Origin: Nocardiopsis coralli
Lineage (GTDB): Bacteria; Actinomycetota; Actinomycetes; Streptosporangiales; Streptosporangiaceae
Reading direction: 5' to 3'
Length of the DNA: 64,000 nt
NCBI RefSeq assembly: GCF_014892575.1
Contig: NZ_JADBGI010000009.1
Location: 124,001 to 188,000 of the forward strand
The first letter of the stretch is position 1. Every line of letters starts with the position of its first letter. Below, piece after piece: positions 17,074-25,377 of this stretch. Below the pieces are notes generated by a model. It was not told the origin of the DNA, did no database searches, and was given only the letters and a program-made list of their open reading frames with translations. The position numbers and the translations under genes are program-made.

Positions 17074-18300
17074 CTAACGGCTCCGTGGTGTGTGCCCGCG
17101 CGGGTGCCGGTGCGGGGCCGCCATGATCACGCCGATCAGCGCGTAGGGCAGCACGAACAGGGTGAACACGGCCGGGTGGCCCAGGCCGGTGCTCAGTCCG
17201 GCGTAGGTGGCGAAGACGGCGATGGCGACCGCTTCGGTGCCCAGGCCCGCCAGTGAGGTGACGGTGGCGCGGGCGCGGCCGGTGATGGTCTGTTGCAGGC
17301 GGGCGTCGGCCACCACGGCCAGCATCTGGTAGAGGGCGAAGCCGGCGCCCAGCAGCACCCATCCGGCCCAGGTGCCCAGGTGGGCGCCGGCGGCCGCGGC
17401 CAGGGTCGCTGTGAGCAGGGCCAGGCCCAGGACGGGTCGGGGCCACAGGGCCGCGCGTGCGGCCAGCAGGCCTCCGGTGGTGACGAAGGCCCAGACCACG
17501 AGCAGCACGGCCGGGACCTGTGCGGCGGGCACGCCGGCGTCGGAGGCCAGCAGGGGGATGTACTCCTCCAGGGATTCCCAGAAGGCGGTGGCCACCACGA
17601 GCAGGATCAGGGCGTGGCGTACCGGGCGGCTGGTGCGGGCCTCGTGCAGGCCCGAGCGCAGGGTGGCGGCGTAGCCGGGTTCGGGCTCGTCGTGGGTGTG
17701 GGCGGGTGTGGTGGTGCGGTGTTCGGGCAGGGCCAGGCCGGCCAGGGCGCCGAGCAGGCACACGGCGATGCTGGCGGTGCCCACGGCCGTGTAGCCGCCC
17801 AGGGCCATGGCGGGTACGGCCAGCAGGGCGGCGGCCCCGACCGAGGCCACGCCCAGGGCGCGGGTGATGCCCATGACGCGGGCGTAGTGGTCGGCGGCGC
17901 CGCGGTGGTCCAGTTCGGTGTGGACCAGGGCCTCCAGTGCCCCGGAGGCCAGGGCACCGCCGGCGCCCCAGAGCACGAACCCGGCGGCGAAGGCCGGGTA
18001 GGAGGGCGCCAGCAGCCACAGGGCGAAGCCGGTGCCGGTCAGCAGCGGGGCCAGGGCGAGCAGGTGGCGGCGCGGGACGAGGTCGGCCAGGGCCCCGCAG
18101 GGCACGGCGAGCACGACCGCGGTCAGGGACCAGATCACGAACAGGGAGCTGATCTGGGACACCGACAGGCCGCTGCGTTCGAACAGCAGCGCGTAGACCG
18201 GGTACAGGAGCACGAACTCCTGGCACACGGCGTAGGCGTACAGGGGCCTGGTCAGGCGTGGCAGGCGCGCGTGGTGGGCGCGCCGGGCATGGGTGGTCAT
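17074..18300 (-). CDS. MFS transporter
   Basis: A 408-residue MFS protein with about 12 spans. MFS motif A appears as GALADLVPRRHLL near residue 70, and helix 4 carries VLWGAGGALASGALEALV. This places it with small-molecule or drug exporters of the DHA group. A charged loop (about residues 200-220) separates the two halves. Substrate unknown. Confidence 0.82.
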   Translation of the reverse strand: MTTHARRAHHARLPRLTRPLYAYAVCQEFVLLYPVYALLFERSGLSVSQISSLFVIWSLTAVVLAVPCGALADLVPRRHLLALAPLLTGTGFALWLLAPSYPAFAAGFVLWGAGGALASGALEALVHTELDHRGAADHYARVMGITRALGVASVGAAALLAVPAMALGGYTAVGTASIAVCLLGALAGLALPEHRTTTPAHTHDEPEPGYAATLRSGLHEARTSRPVRHALILLVVATAFWESLEEYIPLLASDAGVPAAQVPAVLLVVWAFVTTGGLLAARAALWPRPVLGLALLTATLAAAAGAHLGTWAGWVLLGAGFALYQMLAVVADARLQQTITGRARATVTSLAGLGTEAVAIAVFATYAGLSTGLGHPAVFTLFVLPYALIGVIMAAPHRHPRGHTPRSR

Positions 18301-18488
18301 CGAGGTCTTTCGGGTCGGCTCCGGTCGTGGGCGGCGGTGTGGGCTCCCGGTGGGAGGCCCTCGTGCCTGCGGGGTCGACCGACCTCGGATGCGGCTCTAG
18401 CGGTGTCGTTGGTCCATGGTTCCAGGATGCCAGAGGGTGCGGGCAGGGCGCGACGGCTTTTACGCGACGACTACCGCTCCCCTGCTGG

Positions 18489-19184
18489 TCAGTGGTTGTG
18501 CGGGCTGATCCACAGGGCTTCGGCGGCCACGAGCCCCAGGGCTTGGTGGCGTTCGCCGTCCTGGGAGGTGTGCACGGTGATCTCCATGGAGCCGGCGAAG
18601 GCCTGGTGGCGTTGGACCCGCACGTGCATGCCGATGCCGATGTCGACCTCGGCGAGGTAGCGCAGCAGGTCGGGGTCGGTGTCGTTGACGCGCACGATGG
18701 TTCCGGCGGTGCCTTCGTCGGCCTCGGAGAGCAGCAGGGACTCGCGCTGGACGATGTCGCCCTCGCGGGTGGGGATGGGGTCCCCGTGCGGGTCGACGAC
18801 GGGTTCGCCCAGGTGGGCGGCGATGCGGTCGACGAACTTGTCGGAGACCACGTGTTCGAGGATCTCGGCCTCGTCGTGGACCTCGTCCCAGGAGTAGCCG
18901 AGTTCGGCGACCAGGTAGGTCTCGAGCAGGCGGTGGCGGCGCAGGACCGACAGGGCGGCCTTGGTCCCGGCCTCGGTGAGGCTGACGGCGCCGTAGCGCT
19001 GGTGTTGGACCAGGCCGAGTTCGTTGAGTTTGCGCAGCATCCCCGAGACCGAGGAGTTGGACACCGACAGCCGTTCGGCCATGCCGGAGATGGTCACCGG
19101 GCCGGTGCCCCTCTCCTGGAGGTCGTAGATGACCTTCACGTAGTCCTCGACCGACGTGGACGGTCGTGTCGGTGCGTTGTCCAT
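18489..19184 (-). CDS. mntR: DtxR-family metalloregulator with MntR-type manganese ligands
   Basis: 231 residues: N-terminal winged helix (about 1-75), dimerisation/metal domain (about 76-145) and C-terminal SH3-like domain, the size of DtxR/IdeR. The primary metal site is not of the iron type. D14 (SVEDY) and E107 (DEAEILEHV) stand where DtxR has Met10 and Cys102; these are the Asp8/Glu99 choices of manganese-sensing MntR. E110 and H111 are conserved. The likely target is the Mn-type ABC operon at 8.3-10.8 kb, whose promoter carries a matching box. Divergent from dnaE2. Confidence 0.88.
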   Translation of the reverse strand: MDNAPTRPSTSVEDYVKVIYDLQERGTGPVTISGMAERLSVSNSSVSGMLRKLNELGLVQHQRYGAVSLTEAGTKAALSVLRRHRLLETYLVAELGYSWDEVHDEAEILEHVVSDKFVDRIAAHLGEPVVDPHGDPIPTREGDIVQRESLLLSEADEGTAGTIVRVNDTDPDLLRYLAEVDIGIGMHVRVQRHQAFAGSMEITVHTSQDGERHQALGLVAAEALWISPHNH

Positions 19185-19499
19185 GGCCGTAACCGTACCG
19201 TGAACGCCGTGGGGGCGGCCATCTCGTGCTCGGGGGCTGTGGACGGCCGCCGCCCCGCCCTGTCGCGTGTGGACTCCCCCGCGGATGCGTGTGCCCGGTG
19301 GGCCGGTGGGGGTTGTGGTCGCTGCGGTGGTGTTCGAACGGATCGCCCTTGTGGCGCAGGGGTTGTGGGGTCGGTGCAGGTCGTGGCGTTGCCCGGTGTG
19401 CGAACTGCGGTATGATTCGAACATAAGTTCTATTTCGGCACTCCTTCCCCACGGGCCTCGCCCGTGCCGAAACCGGCACACCAGGGGAAGGGGCGGACC
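19185..19499. other. intergenic region between mntR and dnaE2
   Basis: 315 bp with no supported gene. The dnaE2-proximal third holds the promoter and LexA box described separately. The mntR-proximal part has no recognisable metalloregulator box. Confidence 0.5.
19389..19432 (+). promoter_or_regulatory. SOS promoter: -35/-10 with overlapping LexA box for dnaE2
   Basis: TTGCCC (19389-19394) and TATGAT (19411-19416) are 16 bp apart. Directly behind the -10 lies TCGAAC-ATAA-GTTCTA (19417-19432), a close match to the actinobacterial LexA box TCGAACnnnnGTTCGA. A bound repressor would cover the transcription start. This makes dnaE2 a DNA-damage-induced gene. Confidence 0.85.
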
Positions 19500-22400
19500 A
19501 TGGCGCGTTCGAACGCACACGTGGACTTCGTGCATCTGAACGTGGCCTCCTCGGCCTCGCCGCGCTACGGCACCGCCGATCCCGAGGCGCTGGTGCAGCG
19601 GGCCGCCGAGCTCGGCCAGGGCCTGCTGGCCCTGACCGACCGCGACAGCGTCTCGGGCGCGGTCAAACACGTGCGCGCCTGCCAGAGGGCCGGGGTGCGC
19701 CCGGTCCTGGGCTGTGACCTGGCCGTGGCCGCGCCCGAGGGCGGACGGGTGCTGCTGCTGGCGCGCGGGCGCAGGGGCTGGGCGTGGCTGTGCCGGCTCA
19801 TCACCCGCGCCCACGAGCACGAGCCCCCGGCCCTGCCGCTGCAGGAGCTGGAGCAGGCCCAGGACGTGGTCGCCCTGCTGGGCCCCGGCTCCGACGTGGG
19901 TCTGGCCCTGGCCGCGGGCCGCCCCGGTCAGGCCCAGCGCCTGTTGGAGCGCTGGCACGCACGCACCGAGACCGTGTTGGAGGCCGTGGACCACTACCTG
20001 CCCGGGCAGCGCTCCACGGCCCGCTCCCTGCTGGCCCTGGCCGAACGCACCCGCACCATGGCCGTGCTCACCAACGCCGTGCGCTACCCCGCCCAGGAGG
20101 GCGCCGAGGTCGCCCACGTGCTCGACCAGGCCCGCCGCTGGCTGCCCGGGGGCACCCCGCCCGGCCCGGCCACCGCCCAGGCCCACCTCAAGGGCGGCGC
20201 CGCCATGCTGGAGGTGGCCCAGCGCCTGGTGCAGGATCCGGCCGCCGCGCGGCGGCTGATCGCCCACACCAACGCCCTGGCCGCCTCCTGTGCCCTGGAC
20301 CCCGACGCCGACCTGGGTATGGACCGCACCCATCTGCCGCGCTTCTCGGGCCCGCGCGAGCGTCTGTGGCGCTCCTGTGAGGAGGGCCTGGACCGGTTGG
20401 GTCTGGATCGGGACGAGCAGGCGCGCCACCGGCTCGCCGAGGAGCTGGGCATCATCGAGCACAAGGGGCTGTCGGCCTACTTCCTGACCGTGGCCGAGGC
20501 CGCCGACCGTATCCGCGACAAGGGCATCCGCTGCTCCATCCGGGGTTCGGGCACCGGCAGCCTGGTCAACCACCTGCTGGGCATCTCGGCGGTCAACCCC
20601 CTCGACCACGGGCTGCTCATGGAACGGTTCCTGACGCTGAGCCGCAAGGGCCTGCCCGACGTGGACCTGGACGTGGAGTCGGCGCGCCGTCTGGAGGCCT
20701 ACGACGCGGTCTTCGCGGCCTATCCCGACACCGCGTGTGTGTCGATGATGGAGACCTACCGGGCCCGCAGCGCCATCCGCGACGTGGGTGCGGCCATGGG
20801 GGTGCCCCCGCACGAGATCGACCGCCTGGCCAAGGCCTTCCCGCACGTGCGGGCGCGGCGGATCCGTTCGGCCGCCCAGGACCTGCCCGAGTTGCGGGGG
20901 CTGGACGGGTCGGGGGTCAGCGCCGAGACCGCCCACACCCTCTTCCGGCTGGCCGAACACCTGGACGGGCTCCCCCGGCACACGGCCATGCACCCGTGCG
21001 GGCTGGTGGTCTCCGACTCGACCCTGGCCGAGCGCACGCCCCTGCTGCCCAGCCGTGCGGGCTATCCCATGGTCGCCTTCGACAAGGACGACGTGGAGGA
21101 GATGGGCCTGATCAAACTGGACGTGATCGGGGTGCGCATGCAGTCGGCCATGGCCACCGCCCGCGAGGAGATCGAACGCACCACCGGCAGCGCCCCGGAC
21201 CTGGAGGACCTGCCCCAGGACCCGCACGTGTACGAGATGGTGGCCTCCTCCAACACCCTGGGCTGTTTCCAGGTGGAATCGCCCGGCCAGCGCGAGCTGG
21301 TCAGCCGTCTGCGCCCGGCCGGCATGGAGGACCTGATCGTGGACATCTCCCTGTTCCGGCCCGGGCCGGTGGGCAGCGACATGATCGGCCCCTACCTGGA
21401 CGCGCGTGACGGCAAGGCGCCGCCGCGGGCGCCGGCGCCGATCCTGTCGCAGGTGCTCGCCGAGACCGGCGGGGTGGTGGTCTTCCACGAGCAGGTGTTG
21501 AAGGTGCTGCACACCATGACCGCGTGCGGGCTGGACCGGGCCGAGGCGATGCGTCGCTCCCTGAGCAGCGAGGAGGGGCGTGAACAGGTGCGCGAGGCCT
21601 TCACCGCTATGGCTGCCGACTGCGGGCACGACGAGGCCACCGTCGCGGAGGTCTGGCGGGTGCTGTCCTCGTTCGGTTCGTTCGGGTTCTGCAAGGCCCA
21701 CGCCGCGGCGTTCGCGTTGCCCACGTACCAGTCGGCCTGGCTCAAGCGCCACCATCCGGCCGCCTTCTACGCGGGGGTGCTCACCCACGACCCGGGCATG
21801 TACCCGCGCCGGGCGGTGGTCGACGACGCCCGCCGTTTCGGGGTCGCGGTGCTGGGGGTGGACGTGAACCGTTCCGGGCAGCAGTGGCGGGTCGAGCTGA
21901 CCGAGTCGGGTGTGTGGGGTGTGCGGGCCTGCCTGGAGGACGTGCGGGCCTTGAGCGGTGCGGAGGTCGAGCGGGTCCTGGCCGAGCGGCCCTTCCACTC
22001 GCTGCCCGATGCGGCCGCGCGGGCGCGCCTGTCGCGTGAGGCGTTGGACAACCTGGTGCGGGTGGGGGCCTTCGATGCGCTGTACGGGGTCGGTGAGCAG
22101 GCGGGGGCTGTGCACCGGCGTGAGTTGTTGTTGCAGGTCAGTGCGTTGGATCGGGCCGGGCGCACGCGTGTGGGTGCGGGGCAGTCGGCGTTGGAGGTGA
22201 CCGGGTCGGCCCCGCAGGCGCACCTGCCGCCGATGAGCGCCGAGGAGCGTACCGGGGCCGAGTTGCAGGTGCTGGGTTATGAGGTCGAACGCCACCTGTT
22301 GCAGGGACACGCGGAGGTGTTGGCCGCGCTGGCCGCCGACCACGGGCTGGTGCGCGCCCGCGATCTGCACCTGGTTCCGACGGGCCGCCAGGTGCTGGTG

Positions 22401-22838
22401 GCGGGGGTGAAGGTGGCGACCCAGACCCCGGCGGTGCGTTCGGGTCAGCGCATCATCTTCACGACCGTGGACGATGCCACCGGTCTGGTGGATCTGACCT
22501 TCTTCGAGTCGGTGCAGGAGCGGTGCGCGGCCACGGTCTTCGGTGCGTGGTTGTTGGTGGCGCGGGGTCGGGTGCGCCGTGCGGGGTCGGGGATGGCCAC
22601 GGTCACCGCCACGCACGCTCTGGACCTGGTGGAGCTGGGCCGGGCTTGGCAGGAGGGCGGACGTGCGGGGTTGGCGGGGGCGGTGCATGCGGCCCCGGGT
22701 GTTGGCGGGCCCGGTGTGGGCGGGGGTCGTGTGCGGTACGTGACGGGGATGACGGTCTCGCCGTATGCGGATCTGCGTTCGGACCCGGTGCCCTCGCGCG
22801 GGCTCTGGCACGCCAGCCCGGGCAGTTCGGGCGGGTGA
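19500..22838 (+). CDS. dnaE2: error-prone DNA polymerase, DnaE2 type
   Basis: A 1112-residue C-family polymerase. Catalytic aspartates lie in PDVDLDVE (residues 386-393) and LIKLDVIG (D541). The fingers and helix-hairpin-helix regions and a C-terminal OB fold (about 930-1010) follow. The N-terminal PHP domain is degenerate: VHLNV (11-15) and LTDRDS (45-50) replace the HxH and TDHD metal motifs, so it should lack PHP nuclease activity. It probably performs mutagenic translesion synthesis after DNA damage. No imuA', imuB or dinB gene lies beside it, unlike many DnaE2 operons. ATG 19500 follows GGGGAAGGGGCGG. Confidence 0.92.
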   Translation: MARSNAHVDFVHLNVASSASPRYGTADPEALVQRAAELGQGLLALTDRDSVSGAVKHVRACQRAGVRPVLGCDLAVAAPEGGRVLLLARGRRGWAWLCRLITRAHEHEPPALPLQELEQAQDVVALLGPGSDVGLALAAGRPGQAQRLLERWHARTETVLEAVDHYLPGQRSTARSLLALAERTRTMAVLTNAVRYPAQEGAEVAHVLDQARRWLPGGTPPGPATAQAHLKGGAAMLEVAQRLVQDPAAARRLIAHTNALAASCALDPDADLGMDRTHLPRFSGPRERLWRSCEEGLDRLGLDRDEQARHRLAEELGIIEHKGLSAYFLTVAEAADRIRDKGIRCSIRGSGTGSLVNHLLGISAVNPLDHGLLMERFLTLSRKGLPDVDLDVESARRLEAYDAVFAAYPDTACVSMMETYRARSAIRDVGAAMGVPPHEIDRLAKAFPHVRARRIRSAAQDLPELRGLDGSGVSAETAHTLFRLAEHLDGLPRHTAMHPCGLVVSDSTLAERTPLLPSRAGYPMVAFDKDDVEEMGLIKLDVIGVRMQSAMATAREEIERTTGSAPDLEDLPQDPHVYEMVASSNTLGCFQVESPGQRELVSRLRPAGMEDLIVDISLFRPGPVGSDMIGPYLDARDGKAPPRAPAPILSQVLAETGGVVVFHEQVLKVLHTMTACGLDRAEAMRRSLSSEEGREQVREAFTAMAADCGHDEATVAEVWRVLSSFGSFGFCKAHAAAFALPTYQSAWLKRHHPAAFYAGVLTHDPGMYPRRAVVDDARRFGVAVLGVDVNRSGQQWRVELTESGVWGVRACLEDVRALSGAEVERVLAERPFHSLPDAAARARLSREALDNLVRVGAFDALYGVGEQAGAVHRRELLLQVSALDRAGRTRVGAGQSALEVTGSAPQAHLPPMSAEERTGAELQVLGYEVERHLLQGHAEVLAALAADHGLVRARDLHLVPTGRQVLVAGVKVATQTPAVRSGQRIIFTTVDDATGLVDLTFFESVQERCAATVFGAWLLVARGRVRRAGSGMATVTATHALDLVELGRAWQEGGRAGLAGAVHAAPGVGGPGVGGGRVRYVTGMTVSPYADLRSDPVPSRGLWHASPGSSGG

Positions 22839-22855
22839 GCCCGGGTCGGGGGTGG

Positions 22856-24883
22856 TCAGCGGGCGGTCAGGGGTACGGCGGCCTTGAGCAGCATCTCCTC
22901 GTACTCGGCCTGGGGGTCGGAGTCGAGCACGATCGCCCCGCCGGCGCCGACGGTGTATCGGCCGCCTGCGCGTACGGCGGTGCGGATGACGATGTTGAGG
23001 TCGGCGGCGCCGGTGTCGGCGATGTAGCCCAGGGCGCCGGAGTAGACGCCGCGGGCCGAGGACTCCAGGCGGTCGATGATCTCCATGGTGCGTTGTTTGG
23101 GGGCGCCGGTCATCGATCCGCCGGGGAAGCAGGCGCGTACGGCGTCCAGGGCGTCGACGTCGGGGCGCAGGTGTGCGCGCACGGTCGAGACGAGTTGGTG
23201 GACGCTGGCGTAGGACTCGGTGTACATGAACGCGGGCACTTGGACGCTGCCGGTGCGGGCGACCCGGCCCAGGTCGTTGCGTAGCAGGTCGACGATCATG
23301 AGGTTCTCGGCGCGGGTCTTGGCGTCGGTGGCCAGGGCGCGGGCGGCGCGGGTGTCTTCGTCGGGGTCGCTGTGGCGGGGGGCGGTGCCCTTGATGGGGC
23401 GGGATTCGGCGGTGCCGTCGGGGTCCACGCGCAGGAAGCGTTCGGGTGAGCAGCTCAGGACGGTGAGGCCGTCCAGGCGCAGCAGGGCGGCGTAGGGGGC
23501 GGGGTTGGCGCGGCGCAGGCGGCGGTAGAGCTCGAGGTCGCCGGTGTCGTCGTCGGGCAGGTGCAGGCGGTCGGTCAGGCAGATCTCGTAGCTCTCGCCC
23601 TGGGTGAGTTGGGCCAGGCATTCCTTGACGTCGGTGAGGTAGCCGGCGTGGTCGCGTTCGAGCAGGTCGGCGGGGTCGGGTCGGTCGGTTGTGGGTGGGG
23701 TGGGGGCGGGCAGGGGTTGCAGGTCGGTCAGGGCTCGGCGGGTGTGTTCGAGCCATTGGTGGGCGTGGGGGCCGTGGTCGTTGCTGACGAGGTAGGTGCG
23801 CCGGTGGTGGTGGTCCACGGCCACGAAGCGGTCGCAGCGCATCCATACGGCGTCGGGGGTGGGGGCGGTGTGGGCGGCGCGGCCTCCGCAGTGGGCCTTG
23901 AGTTCGTAGCCGAAGTAGCCGACGTGGCCGCCGGTGAAGTCGAAGGGCAGGTCGGGGCTGGTGGGGGCGGGGGTGCGGCGGCGTTGCAGGGCGGTGAAGA
24001 TGTCGCCGTTCTCGTGGTGGCCGCTGCCGTCGGGCGTGCGGATGTGCACGTTGTTCTGGTCGACGTGGTGGGTGAGGACCTCTCCGGTGGCCGCGCCGAG
24101 GAAGGAAAAACGTGCGGGGCCCTGGGGCAGGGAGCTGTCGAGCCAGAAGGCGGGGACGGTGGTGCCGTAGAGGCGGTCGAAGGCGGCCTCGGTGTCGGTT
24201 TCCCAGGGCAGGACCTCGACCAGGGGTGCGGGCCGGGTGGGGGTGGTTGCGTTCGGGGTTTGGGGGGCCGGTTCGGGGGCGGGGGTGTGTGCGGCGCCGG
24301 TGGTGCGGGGGCGGGCCAGGGCGGCGAAGTTGGTGATCAGGGCGTGGCCGCTCTGGCTGGCCACGGACTCGGGGTGGAACTGCACGCCCCAGCGGGGCAG
24401 GTCGCGGTGGGCCAGGCCCATCAGGACGCCGTCCTCGGCCCGGGCGGTGGCCTGCAGGGTGTGGGGCAGGGGTTCGGCCACGGCCAGGGAGTGGTAGCGC
24501 ACGGCGGTGAAGTCCTGGGGCAGGTGCGCGAACAGGTCGGTGTTGTTGTGGTGCACGCGGGTGAGGTGGCCGTGCAGGGGGCGGGGTGCGGCGCTCACGT
24601 GGGCGCCGGCCAGGTGGGCGATGGCCTGGTGGCCCAGGCACACGCCCAGGACGGGCAGGGCGGTGGTGGCCAGCAGGTCGGGTACCCGGCCCAGGTCGCG
24701 GGGGTGTTGGGGGCGTCCGGGGCCGGGTGAGAGCACCAGGGCGTCGTAGGCGGACGGGTCGAGGCGGTCCCAGGCGGGGTCGTCGTTGGTCACCACGGTG
24801 GGCCGCTCGCCGGTGACCGCGGCCACCAGGTGCGCCAGGTTGTAGGTGTAACTGTCGTGGTTGTCCACGAGGAGAACGCGCAT
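22856..24883 (-). CDS. pabB: aminodeoxychorismate synthase, fused PabA-PabB
   Basis: A 675-residue bifunctional enzyme. The N-terminal class-I glutamine amidotransferase (about 1-200) has GVCLGHQ (catalytic Cys) and QFHPES. The C-terminal chorismate-binding domain (about 210-675) has PIKGTAPR, GGSMTGAPKQRTMEIID and YSGALGYI. The lysine in PIKGT is the PabB residue; anthranilate synthase has alanine there. So it makes 4-amino-4-deoxychorismate for folate, or for a pABA-derived secondary metabolite, since such fusions occur in both. It stands alone, without pabC or fol genes nearby. Confidence 0.9.
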   Translation of the reverse strand: MRVLLVDNHDSYTYNLAHLVAAVTGERPTVVTNDDPAWDRLDPSAYDALVLSPGPGRPQHPRDLGRVPDLLATTALPVLGVCLGHQAIAHLAGAHVSAAPRPLHGHLTRVHHNNTDLFAHLPQDFTAVRYHSLAVAEPLPHTLQATARAEDGVLMGLAHRDLPRWGVQFHPESVASQSGHALITNFAALARPRTTGAAHTPAPEPAPQTPNATTPTRPAPLVEVLPWETDTEAAFDRLYGTTVPAFWLDSSLPQGPARFSFLGAATGEVLTHHVDQNNVHIRTPDGSGHHENGDIFTALQRRRTPAPTSPDLPFDFTGGHVGYFGYELKAHCGGRAAHTAPTPDAVWMRCDRFVAVDHHHRRTYLVSNDHGPHAHQWLEHTRRALTDLQPLPAPTPPTTDRPDPADLLERDHAGYLTDVKECLAQLTQGESYEICLTDRLHLPDDDTGDLELYRRLRRANPAPYAALLRLDGLTVLSCSPERFLRVDPDGTAESRPIKGTAPRHSDPDEDTRAARALATDAKTRAENLMIVDLLRNDLGRVARTGSVQVPAFMYTESYASVHQLVSTVRAHLRPDVDALDAVRACFPGGSMTGAPKQRTMEIIDRLESSARGVYSGALGYIADTGAADLNIVIRTAVRAGGRYTVGAGGAIVLDSDPQAEYEEMLLKAAVPLTAR

Positions 24884-25061
24884 GCTCGCCCCTTTTTTTC
24901 CGCTCTGCGGTATTCCAGGGTAGGGCGCTGCGGTGGGCTCCGGTGCGGGCCGGGGCGGGGCAGGCGTTCGTCCACAGGTGGCAGAGCGCCTCTGGTGCCC
25001 GGGCCCGGGCGGGGGTAGAACTACGTTGAGGGCTCTTTCGGGGCCCGGTGCGCCGTAGCGG

Positions 25062-25340
25062 ATGGAGAGCGTGGGTGATCTCATGGCCGCGATCCTGGTC
25101 CTGTTCATGCTGGCCATGGGTGTGTTCGTGGCCGTGACGGTCTCCGCGGCCGCCCACGCGGCCACGCCGCGCCCGTGGCACCGCGGTCCGCGCGGGCCCT
25201 TCTCCCGGTTGGCGGGCCCCGAGGGCGAGCGGGAGGTGCCTGCGGGCATGGATCCGGCCCTGGCCGAGCTGCGGATGCGTTATGCGCGCGGTGAGATCGG
25301 GCGTGAGGAGTTCCTGCAGCGCAAGATCGACCTGGAGTGA
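25062..25340 (+). CDS. small membrane protein with C-terminal SHOCT domain
   Basis: 92 residues. A single N-terminal transmembrane segment (about 8-34, MAAILVLFMLAMGVFVAVTV) is followed by a linker and a SHOCT motif (LAELRMRYARGEIGREEFLQRKIDLE region, residues 67-92). SHOCT domains probably mediate oligomerisation; function unknown. Starts at 25071 (GTG) or 25083 (ATG) are also possible. Confidence 0.7.
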   Translation: MESVGDLMAAILVLFMLAMGVFVAVTVSAAAHAATPRPWHRGPRGPFSRLAGPEGEREVPAGMDPALAELRMRYARGEIGREEFLQRKIDLE

Positions 25341-25377
25341 GCCCGGCCCGCACGCTTGTGGTGGGGTCCCCCGAGTC

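Noticed and set aside
22856..24883. Anthranilate synthase (TrpE-TrpG fusion) as an alternative to PabA-PabB.
   Set aside because: The chorismate site has PIKGT, with the PabB lysine, instead of PIAGT, and no trp genes are nearby.
18489..25181. 2230-codon minus-strand frame spanning mntR, dnaE2 and pabAB.
   Set aside because: It agrees with a real protein only in its mntR part; the rest is antisense to dnaE2 or a shadow of pabAB.
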